Below, in pieces: positions 49,028 to 58,759 of a stretch of 64,000 nt of DNA. The translations under genes were made by a program, and so were the position numbers. How positions within the stretch are numbered: the stretch's first letter is position 1; every line of letters starts with the position of its first letter. The stretch covers positions 558,001 through 622,000 of the forward strand of contig JAHLJZ010000006.1 in assembly GCA_025602915.1 (NCBI GenBank). The letters are read 5' to 3'. Source of the DNA: Paraphysoderma sedebokerense (taxonomy: Eukaryota; Blastocladiomycota; Physodermatomycetes; Physodermatales; Physodermataceae). Under the pieces are notes generated by a model. That model was not told the origin of the DNA, made no database searches, and saw nothing but the letters and a program-made list of their open reading frames with translations.

Positions 49028-49464
49028 ATTAGCTAGTCTAACTAGATCCTTGCTGTTAGATCCCAAAGCAGAGAAGTTAAAATGTTCAAGATCGCATAAA
49101 TTTTGGTGGTTTGGAATACAGGCTTGTTAGAGGTCGAATAAAATCTTGCTTTTTGGGAAACATCTCTGTCTTGCAACTTTCGCACTATATTCTCGCTTTC
49201 CATACTCCAGATTTTTGTTTAGGTCTCAAAGGTATCTTGTGTATTAAAAGTTTCCAGTTTACGAAGGGGTGACTTCATTGTCATCCGCGGAACGTTTGAC
49301 TTACACTTCAGCGCCCCGAAAATGCGATCACAATTAAGACTTTATTTTGATTCTGAAAACTTACACCATTATGTAAATTTGGAAAATGAGGTTCGCTTGA
49401 GGTCGGAAATCTCATGAAAGCATTACAATAAACTAGTTAAATGAATCCTTTGGCATTTCTCATA
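49028..49464. other. Intergenic, nothing recognised
   Basis: About 440 bases between the stop of the repeat gene and the tRNA-like remnant. Contains an AATAAA at 49138, a likely polyadenylation signal about 110 nt past the stop. Confidence 0.5.
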
Positions 49465-49553
49465 TCCTTTACAGTCCAGTGGCTTGGATTCCGCGCTTTC
49501 ATGCTATCGTCCTTTGAAAGCATCGCAGCGGCCGCGGGAAATGTATCGTAAAA
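49465..49553 (+). pseudogene. Decayed tRNA-Glu
   Basis: Reads CAGTCCAGTGGCTTGGATTC then CGCGCTTTCA, matching the 5' half of the tRNA-Glu genes with several changes in the D arm and acceptor. A 22-nt insertion containing TGAAAGC (a perfect complement of the anticodon loop GCTTTCA) sits at the intron position. The 3' half (GCAGCGGCCGCGGGAAATGTATCG) has lost the B box and the acceptor pairing. Confidence 0.8.
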
Positions 49554-49934
49554 AATTGCCAGACTGCCCTATCCACTTGTATTCGTTTGTTCAACTTCGC
49601 AGGGGCGTTAATAAACGTAGCAAAAAGTGATTTTGTTCTTCCAACTTATATAAAACATGGACATTAGTTATTAAAATCCAATTCAAAAGTGTTGTAATAA
49701 TGGACCCATGATTTGATGCTCCTCGTCGCCAGTGTGAACTTGGTGAACGAGTGATCTTGCATTCATCGTCACTGATTTGCTTACCAAATGCATTTTCGAC
49801 GAGAACTCTCTTCGCCACATCCAGGACACACAAATGTCGTTCCTTCGATCCATCATGACTCTAACCTTCGAAGTGCGATATATTCTCGCTCTCATATCAT
49901 TGAAGTTTGAACCTGGACCGTGATCGAATCCCAG
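49554..49934. other. Intergenic, nothing recognised
   Basis: Promoter side of the acyltransferase gene. Overlapping minus-strand frames (49591-49895) show no family and no consistent splice sites. Confidence 0.45.
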
Positions 49935-51190
49935 ATGCCTCGGTTAGAATCTCATGCCGCCCCATTATTACCCTTTGTACGGAACAATCTTTTGTCTGTC
50001 CTTGCGGACCCGAAGCATTCGTCGATCCTAGGATACCTTCTTGTTCCTTGTGAGCCCAAGTCTGCCTGGCACCTTATTAAAAATGAGAGTGGACAAATCG
50101 GATGCGTAGTGTATTGGAGCGGAACGAAAGTTGTCTTTGACTTTGTTGCGAAGACTACCGAAAAATGGGCGAAGGAAATAGAGTGGACTTTTAAATGGAT
50201 TCTAGGACAAGTTGGTACAGGTTTGTAGCTGTTTGGCATTCCTTTATTGCCCTCTGTAGTGCTCAGAATGGTTGTATATTGATTTCCCCCGGTTTGTTTA
50301 CTGTTCTCACATTCTATCGACTGTCAACAGTTAGATTTTACGCATTGCCAAGTACGATATACTCTACGTTACAATGTCTCTGCAAGTATGATCATTATCA
50401 AAAGTCATATAATATGCTCTATCTACCTGCGTCCAAATCTCGGTCACTTTCTCTGGATTCGAAAATTGAACTGCCCAAGGGCTATTACCGAGGTGTTTTA
50501 ACTGCCGACAACGTAGATGAGGTTAATATCTAATTATGTGATAGTTTATTATCAATTTATACTTAATGTGGCTGTTAATTTTTGTTATATCAGGTTTTAA
50601 GCACAGCAACCCTATCGTACGATCCCTCCTACATCCGTCAACTCATCACTTGCCCGCCATATCGTCACTTGCAGTCTGCCATCTTTTATACCCCTAATTC
50701 GCCCGATACAGTCTCAGACAACGCAGAGTCCACAGAAACTCAGTCTAAAGCAGTGCCAATTGCGTGGGCCCTAAGTCATGTTGATCTATCACTTGGATTA
50801 GTTTACACAAATCCTTCGCACCGAAGGTTAGGATTCGCCAGAGATTGCATTGTTTCAGTTATCAGCAAACAACTGGACTACTTTCGAAATGTGGCGGAGC
50901 AATTTCATTCGGAGGATCTAGATGCACAGAAGGAATGGGATCAATTGAAAGAAACACAACAGAGCTTACCAGGAAGATGCAAACGAGAAAACGGGTTAGA
51001 AGATAGGGGCATGTTTTGCTTCGTTGACGTCCACAACGAAAAGAGTCGCCAGTTGATGAAGAGCATAGGATTCGAAGTCATTGAAGGAATGGAGTATTTC
51101 TGGGGTTATACAACTGATGGACTTGTGACAAAGAATTTGAACGGAGACAATGGTAATCAAGACGGCTTGAACGGAGGATTAGTTGGATGA
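49935..51190 (+). CDS. GNAT acyltransferase, GLYAT/FR47-like
   Basis: Three exons: 49935-50214, 50331-50521 and 50594-51190; phases 1 and 0 agree. The N-terminal half resembles glycine N-acyltransferase-like proteins (LGYLLVPCEPKSAWHLI, then RFYALPSTIYSTLQ and IELPKGYYRGVLTADNVDE). The C-terminal half has the FR47-type GNAT core: PIAWALSHVDLSLGLVYTNP, SHRRLGFARDCIVSVI (the R/Q-x-x-G-x-A/G acyl-CoA loop, here RRLGFA) and FVDVHNEKSRQLMKSIGF, the standard beta6-alpha4 Asn-x-x-S motif. It ends with Asn/Gly-rich residues. Likely a cytosolic acyl-CoA N-acyltransferase of unknown substrate. A linker of about 45 charged residues lies between the two GNAT strands. Confidence 0.82.
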
Positions 51191-51486
51191 ATTGGTTCAT
51201 GTGTTAACATCCATCATTCAATTAGAAATTAATTAAATACAAATTACAATAGTATATTAGCGTCCTCTTCACTCTCGCTCTCTTCAGTCCCTGACTCCCT
51301 ACATCCCAGTTTTCGTCTGAAGCAGGGACACGTGACGGGTAAGAATATACGACCTTAATTAAAATAACGGTATTTCGTTGTCTTGATAGCCTCGCAATTC
51401 ACTTTCAATCGCACATTCATCAATTTCAAACTGCTATTTTTATACTTTATATAAACAACACATAACACACATTGCGGAATCCCATT

Positions 51487-52489
51487 ATGGAACCTTCGGC
51501 ACACACACTCAAAGTTAGAATTTCCAAAATACTCGCTGACGCTGACTTAGACAAAATATCAACCAAAATTGTTAGAAAGCAGCTGGAACAAGAATACAAT
51601 GTCGATCTCACTTCAAGGAAAGGTGAAATAAAAGATATTGTAATGGATGTTTTGGACAACTTAGAATCAAATGAGCCGGAAACAAAGGAACAGTCGGTCG
51701 AAGTCAATGGTAGCGGGGATAAAGTCGATTACGACAGAATGTCCCCTGCTATATCGAACAGTTTAAATTGTAACTCAGGAGAAGTCAGGGAAAAGAGCAA
51801 ACCTCATAATTCGATAAAGAAAGAAAGTACTCCTGTTGATGACCATGCTCTGGCATTGCAGATTCATATGGTCTGTTGTCGTTTTCACACTTTACGAAAT
51901 TCAATGTTGTTCTCTTATTGAATAATGTAAACCTTTCTTAATTTGTTCCATAATCTTGGTACACAGCAAGAAAACAGTGGCCGACGTAGACAGAAACGAA
52001 TGGTTGGAGTCGAAAAGCCTATCAAAATTCGAAAGAAGCCTAAGAGTTCAGAGTTTGTCGATGGCGAGGGAACTCCGAAAAAGAAAAGGGGCGGTGGAGG
52101 ATTGAATAAACCTCTACTGTGTAGTGAAGCTTTGTATAATGTTGTGGGAGAAAGGGAATTGAGTCGTCCTCAGGGTAATTCTATTTTCTACTCCATTCTT
52201 GGATAAACTCCTTTTCGAATTTGCTATTTGCTGACCATCTTCCATATTATCAATGACCACATTCTCGTATCCGCATTCAATTCACGCTTTTGCAGTTGTC
52301 AAACAGCTTTGGGCGTACATCAAAGCCCACGACCTCCAAGATCCTAGCGACCGTAGATTCATTCTCTGCGGACAAGACGAAAAATTAAAGAATTTATTTG
52401 AGGGGAAAGAGAAAGTCAATGCGTTCAGTATGAATAAACATCTGAGTAAGCATTTGAAAGCAAAAGAGGATGTGATTAATCCGAATTAG
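51487..52489 (+). CDS. DEK_C-SWIB domain protein (UAF30/TRI1-like)
   Basis: Exons 51487-51870, 51967-52174 and 52296-52489. The N-terminal DEK_C-like domain reads LKVRISKILADADLDKISTK and VRKQLEQEYNVDLTSRK. After a disordered basic linker, a SWIB/MDM2 domain follows: LNKPLLCSEALYNVVGEREL, SRPQVVKQLWAYIKAHDLQD, PSDRRFILCGQDEKLKNLF, NAFSMNKHLSKHL. This order is that of yeast Uaf30 (RNA polymerase I upstream activating factor) and Tri1. Expected nuclear or nucleolar transcription/chromatin role. The donor of exon 1 (ATG|GTCTGT) is weak but gives the only phase-consistent join. Confidence 0.92.
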
Positions 52490-53562
52490 GAATAACAGTA
52501 TCACACTACAAGGGGTCAAGTTCCGAATTTGGACAGTCGCAATCAAAAACAAATATTAAAGTAGATACGGTGATTACAAAGGCATTTTGTATCGTTGAAA
52601 GAGGCGTCGACTCTCCATTCTACTGCTTGATTTTCTTTGCATTCACATGTCCAGCTATATGTAGTATTCTAATTCTGATCGATGTATATAACTTACCCTA
52701 ATCACTTGTAAAAATAGCCAACATCTTTTTGTGCCGCGCCTTCGAAATTGCAGAAATTTGGGCGGAGAACTCTCGCAGATCAACAATAAAGTTTCTTTCG
52801 GAACGGTCAATTCTTCAATGAAACGCATCTCGATATTTCCGCTATGTTGTTTCTGTAACTCCGTATCCACGCAAGATGTTCAAATGTCTGCTTATTTTGA
52901 CTTTTTTCGGGAAAGAGTCGTCAGAGACTGCACCTCTACACCTCGCGCTGATTGAAGGAGATTTCCCAAAATTTATCCCTCCAATATCTAATGCCCCCAC
53001 TCAATCAGATAGTGAGGAGCTCATCACTTGCTTCAATGTCTTTGCGGTGCTCAATAAAAGTAAATCCAATGAAATTGTGCTTGCCGCAAGTTAAATCGAT
53101 GGAGTTTTTCTCCCATTTTGAACGAAGCCGATGTTGAAACTTGGACTTGTCCACTTCGGCTGATTACGACACATTCATTGAAGCCTTTACAGAACAGTTC
53201 TTCCATCCAGAAAGTTATTATGTGGTTGTTTTGAGGTGAATAGAACTTTGTGCTCCACTATTAGGGGATCTCGATCCGAATGCCGAGAACCCACAGAAAA
53301 CGCGTTAATATAATCGGGTTGGCAGTGATACAATCATTGATATGAATTATGTGGGAAGTTAGTAGTATTTTTAATTCACATTAAAAGAATGCTAGATAGT
53401 TATGATAGTAGTGTGAACATGGTGTGGGTTACTCAGTGAATGTTACCGGACGAGAAGCATTGATCGTACGAGGATAGCCATAAAGATGTTCGCGTTAGCG
53501 GGCCTTCGTCCATCCAACCTCCGTTGACGTTATCTCTCTTAGGATGACATAGATCTATTGCA
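52490..53562. other. Unresolved region, possible small gene
   Basis: About 1.1 kb. Plus-strand frames at 52876-53094 (MFKCLLILTFFGKESSE, later CFNVFAVLNKSKSNEIVLAA) and near 53150-53236 (LSTSADYDTFIEAFTEQFF followed by a GTGAAT donor) look coding-like. A minus-strand frame (52870-52655) ends at a good GTAAGT donor. The two strands conflict and I recognise no family. I leave it uncalled. Confidence 0.35.
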
Positions 53563-56500
53563 ATGATTCAGAAACTATTCATACTTCCTCGTCCGATTTT
53601 TTTGCTGCTCCTCTTATACTCTACCGCCGCGGCTTCCAATCCGCATTTACGTTGGTAATTAACGTTTTGATTTGAAGGACCGTTCCCATGTGTATGGAGG
53701 CTTACTTTTACTCTTGACATATGTTATCTAGGGACATTCATGTCGTTTCTAGCAATTCATCATACCAAATTGATTCTTACGCTCTACCTAGCATTCAGCC
53801 GTCGTCTAACTATAAATTCCGAGTGAGAATAGTCAATGCACAGGTAATTTCTTTACATATCTTGATAGTGTCTTGAATATTGCGTTCTTAACACAAAAAG
53901 TCACTGCTGCAGGATAATTCAGTGTGCTCAACATGCGCCAAAGAGTTCTCTGCGATTGGTGGGAACCCGATCATTCAGTTCAATTCGCAACAAAAAACAA
54001 TCGTCGCTGCCAGTGTAAACAATACATGGCGTCAGGGTAAGTCCTTTTCCCGAAATCAGCATTCCAATCAATCATCCCAATTTGGTTCAGTAACAATATA
54101 TGATACTCTGTACAGATATTCGTGAACCGGTGTCAGAATGGTTAATCCCTTTCATGACAAGTTCATCAGGCCACCTGTTGATCGATGTCACGACAAATGG
54201 ATTCTCAACACCGCGTTTGATCAATGGCGGATTAGATGATGGGCAATTCGATTTTTCAGTTAGTCCTTTTCAACGCATGAACGAGCGAGGGGAAATTCAA
54301 GTTGCGTCAAACTCTTCATCTTCGCGGCAGTGATGTTTCTAAATCGATTTCTATCCAGCATCTGCTTGGAACGAAGATCTCAGTGGCCAACGCCGCCTTC
54401 AAGCCTAATTCACCGAACCAATTCAAGTTAGATTTCATACCTGAAGTATCAACCGAAAGTTTTGCCATATCTAATCGCTTAGATTCGAGTTTCGTCCTGC
54501 TTTCCGAAGATGATTGGGAATCCTTTGAAATCTTAAAGTTGGCGTTTCATGGAGTTGAGATGAACGAGTTATGTAAGTTTCAGAAATTTCGAATTGAAGT
54601 GTATAGATGTAATTAATGCATTAACTGCTGAATTCTTTCACTGGTGAACACTTTTCTAGCCGACAACGTTTGCGATGGAACTGTTGGCCTCAACCTCCAT
54701 TCTTACATCGCATACCAAAATACCACTTTGATACATACTGATGCTGGACTATTTCAAGCCAAAGTACTCGCAAATTTTATCTTCGATTATTGTTGGATCT
54801 GCGTTTTTACCCATGAATGAATTTTTTGCTTTTTGGTCATAGAAAACGAAAACAGGAGGTTACGAATACGTTCGTGTGCTAAAAGAGTGTATCAGCGGAG
54901 TCCAATACACGACACAGGCGGATGAGTATGCTCCAGAATGTCTTACTACTTTTGCATTCGGAAAAGCGAACAAAAAGATATGGAAAATGATTGCTGAAAG
55001 TGGTATCTTTCAGGAATTATTGGTATGTATCTGATTACATCGGTTGCTCGGGTGGGCTCGCCTAATCTTCAGCTCTTAACAAAATGAAGGGAGTCTCTCA
55101 AACCACAATTACACAATTCTTGAACGACCCTGCAATCGAAATCATCGGTGGAGACAAAAGTGTTATCGCCTGTGAAATAGACGTGTTCTTGGTGAAAACG
55201 TCAAACGGAAAATTCAGTGTTGTGACGTTTAATGTGAGCTCTACCATTTTTCTTACTAGCGCATGCTGTTTAATCAAGTATTATCTTATTGATTATCGGT
55301 TGGTTAGGAAACGTCCAAGAAATGGACTCAAACTTTTACATTCCCTGATAGTATTCCAGTCGGTCAGTTTTTATCTTCTTGACAATATCTTCGATAGTCT
55401 GTCTATTCCTTGCTGCGCAATTTACACTCCAATTTTCAATTCCTCAGTATCAACAACAGATCCCGTGTTAATCTTAAACAATGATTCTGCTATTATTCCG
55501 CCCTCATCTAACGTTAGCAGTAACCGGACGTTATTGTTGACAGGAATAAGATTCGGCAGAGAATCATCAAACGACTTGTTTCTCTATGGTAGTGCATTAA
55601 TTTACAGGTACGATCACCGTAATCAGATTTTCATCCGCGATTTTAACTGATTTGCCGGACAGTCCCGATGGAGGAAAGTCGATGTACCTCCTACAGTCAT
55701 TTCCTGAACCGATCACTGTTTCCAGCTTTTCCACATCTAGTAATGGAGCTTCGTACGCTCTGATGACATCAGATGGTCAAGTAATATCTCATCTGCTTAG
55801 TATGCGTGTATCACCATGTAATAACTCTTCGGTCCGTGTTAGATTCATTTCGTGGATGTTGCACTACGAAAATTTGTTCAACTTCAACCGTCCACCCCAA
55901 TTTCACTGGATACGAATTCCCTGGTGTTCTTCGATAAGTTGAATAATTTATGGAATTTAAATGCGTTTGTTAATGGGAGTGTGGTAGATATAGAGAGGAC
56001 GAAAGTAGATTTGGATGCCTACAGCACGTTATGGGGAACTTTAAATCCAGTAAGTTACCGCGTAGGCATGATTTATTCTATCTTTTTTTAACAGCAGCTG
56101 TATTTTTATCACCGTCTGCCATTAGAGGGCTTGCCCGTACGACGAGATATTCTTCGTAGGATCAATTGAACCGGTTTATCTACGGCAACGGTATTTACTG
56201 AAGTTCAGACTCTCAAATATGAAGGACACAACTTTGCCGTTTTTGTGGTAGAGAAACGCCAAATACTGATGTTCACTTTTCGTTTTACTCAGCTTGAAAC
56301 CATCTGAGGCGACTTTTCCGACATCTATATTCCTTGATCGGAGACAATCCTATCTATTCGAGATTCAGATGACTCCAAATGATAATTCTGAGCTGAGAGA
56401 CTTAAAAATATATTTTCAACTGAGTAGAGAAAAATATGTACATTTAACAGTTGACAGACTGGAACTTATTGAGCAGAGGAAGGTAGTTTACAAGGTATAG

Positions 56501-57625
56501 TGGTCGCCGCCATATATACCAAATATCATCGAGCCTTAATTGATTTTTCAATTGGTTTAAGGTCGAAGTCCGAGATACGGCAACGTTACGAAATCATTCG
56601 CATCCAGGTGAAGATTTAATACTGACTGAACTGAGAATGACAGTACACAATGGAGCAGGATGTGACAGTTCGAAAAACGACGGAAATCCCATGGTTAGTA
56701 GTGGGCCTGTTTATAGAAACAATTTTTGCTCTTAGATAAGTCTTGCTGGTAATTAACGAAAACTAGTATTCATCGACGAGATCGTTAATCATACACACCG
56801 GCTGTCCACCATATCAATCCGCCGTTTACACTTCGGGGGTTCTCAAGCATCATGAGTGTGAAAATCCGGATCCAAATGTTCCTTGCGTATTCTTCGATGA
56901 CGGTAACTTGTTTTCCAGGCTTTTCAATATCAAAAGCAAGTCTTTTGATATTTTTTTTATGTAGATTATAAACCGAATTTCGTTATCACCGATGAAGTCT
57001 CTTCTTTATCGAGAAATTATACCGGACCTTACATTCTTCGCGTCATTGGAGGTGGACTATCTTTAAATACTATTGTAGATTATCAAGTTGACGAAGTACC
57101 ACTGATCGATTCAAGTACTTGGGCGCCTCTCAATGATTTGGAGGAATACAATGGATATTCAATTTATAACATGAGCTTTAACGATATCACGTATGTCAAA
57201 TTTCAACCTACTCGTGAGTTACAAATGAATTAACCCGAACTGTATATAGCTGGTCTTGCGGCGTCAATTCAAAATGTGGTTCAATTATTCCTAATTTCCC
57301 CCATGGACCGAAATATTACTTGAAAATCGAAATGTCAACAGACACCGTCTCTTCCAATATTTCTTATTGTTCTCTAAACACTGTTTACATCATTCGATTG
57401 TACGGGTTACCCCTCGACTTTACTGTTTCATTGATTGCTACGTTATCGACGCTATTTGTGACGACAATAGGAGTTTGTGGGGTTGCGGTGGTTAAAGAGC
57501 GAAAACACATTGGAACTTCCGACAATTCTTTGTGGGAACGCGCAGACTCCACCGGTGTAGAAGCCAGCGAGAAGGATAGAGTAACAAAAGAAAGACGGTT
57601 TCGAATTGGAACTTCTAAGTTGTGA
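53563..57625 (+). CDS. CatSper channel auxiliary subunit, CATSPERG-like
   Basis: About 18 small exons; checked joins keep phase. Signal peptide MIQKLFILPRPIFLLLLLYS. A long extracellular region follows, beta-rich with many Asn-x-Ser/Thr sites (IHVVSSNSSYQIDSY, GVSQTTITQFLNDP, MTSDGQ, VDVALRKFVQLQPS). The membrane-proximal part carries the CatSper beta/gamma/delta/epsilon hallmarks: RACPYDEIFFV, HTGCPPYQSAV, a CENPDPNVPCVFFDD block (human CATSPERG CVNVNPEMPCFLF), PNFVITDEVSS, GPYILRVIGGG (human GSYVLLVVGGG), ITWSCGVNSKCG, SNISYCSLNTVYIIRLYGLP (human TYCNYQLTF...HGLPL). A single TM (FTVSLIATLSTLFVTTIGVC) and a short basic cytoplasmic tail end the protein, as in the family. In sperm these subunits form the extracellular canopy of the flagellar Ca2+ channel. 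Gamma is the best match by eye; delta/epsilon cannot be excluded. Confidence 0.85.
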
Positions 57626-58759
57626 GAAGAAAAAGGAGAAGGAGCTGCTTCGGCAAATTTGTCAGCATCAAAACCAACACTAAAGAGTTCTGCGTATGAA
57701 TATAGTGATAGATAAATCAACTATGCGTGTCGGTTATTTAATAAAAGAATAGAGATGCACAGTTACAGTTGCATTAGCAATTGGGAGAGCTCAATTCAAA
57801 GCCGACATTGACGTCAGCAGACTTGTTTCTTGTTACAGGCGATCAACTCGCTACATTGCTGATGGCCATTAAGTGGGGCAGATCATCAGTATATTTTCTT
57901 GGGGGGTAAAAATCTCGGTCTGGGCTGCCTCAGAAGTCAGATCTTAGTGAGACGCTCTATCTACTAATAAATTGCCATATAAAACTAATTACAAGTTAAG
58001 CCCTGACGCTCAAGGCGACCGAAATTTATGCCAAAAAAGTTTCAAAACATGTATCCTTTAGACCTATTGACTCTGTTAACTTCACCTGATGCGGTTTCAA
58101 ACGTCGAGCTACTGAATTTCTTGATTTCAGAAATTTGAAATATTCCCCTTTCTTTTGTAGTATTTCTTCTGGTGAAAATCAGAATCTAGCACATATAACT
58201 AATATAGATAGACGTATGGATTTTCACCAGAAGAAATCCAACAGAAGAAAAGCGAATACTTCAAGTTTATGAAATCAGGAAAACCAATACCTAGACACTT
58301 GAGACCGCACAAAGTGAAGTCAAATAAACCCCATCTCTTGGTACCTCCCATTTAGAACAACAGGTTATTGAAACCAAGGGAATAACAATTGTCTAAAGTG
58401 ATATCAATTCGTCTCTGAGGTAGTAAACTGAATTCAAATATTCAGAATGCTTTTACACTCTTAGTTGTTTTCGGTTAGTAACTTGGTTGATTTAGACAAA
58501 CATTTTATTGAACCGCCATGTGATTGTGTCAACGTCCAATGGCTGGACCATCTCGACGTCCTTTAAAAAAATAAACACTAAATCCTCGTCATATTCACTT
58601 GTTACATTTTTGTTTCTATACATATCTACATAATATATAAATTTAAAATTAAATCGCCATTTCACCCTACACCTATCCAAAAAAACTAAATCCCTATTTC
58701 ATTCACTGTAACATTCAACTTTTTCATTTCGCAAATGGTATAGAACCCGGTAAACTCGA
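57626..58759. other. Convergent intergenic with foldback repeat
   Basis: Between the ends of the CATSPERG-like gene (+) and the LRRIQ1-like gene (-). Contains the inverted repeat at 58078-58321. Minus-strand frame 58492-58680 has no family. Nothing else recognised. Confidence 0.5.
58078..58321. repeat. Imperfect foldback inverted repeat, arms about 103 nt
   Basis: The left arm (58078-58180) matches the reverse complement of the right arm (58219-58321) around a 38-nt loop. The inner 19 nt (ATTTCTTCTGGTGAAAATC) are perfect; the next 45 are about 80-85 percent identical and the outer 40 less so. No target-site duplication or coding content found. Confidence 0.8.

Noticed and set aside
47681-49066. 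461-codon Arg/His/Asn/Cys-rich and 384-codon Val/Ile-rich minus-strand frames, and the 386-codon Thr/Lys plus-strand frame
   Set aside because: They arise because the repeat unit of the real gene is open in other frames. The real frame has matching splice sites, and its start and end are shared with the paralog.
53563-57625. First thought: nucleoporin gp210 or another Ig-like surface protein
   Set aside because: The CPP(Y/G), CxNP..PC, GGG and YC...GLPL landmarks fit the CatSper auxiliary family and not gp210.
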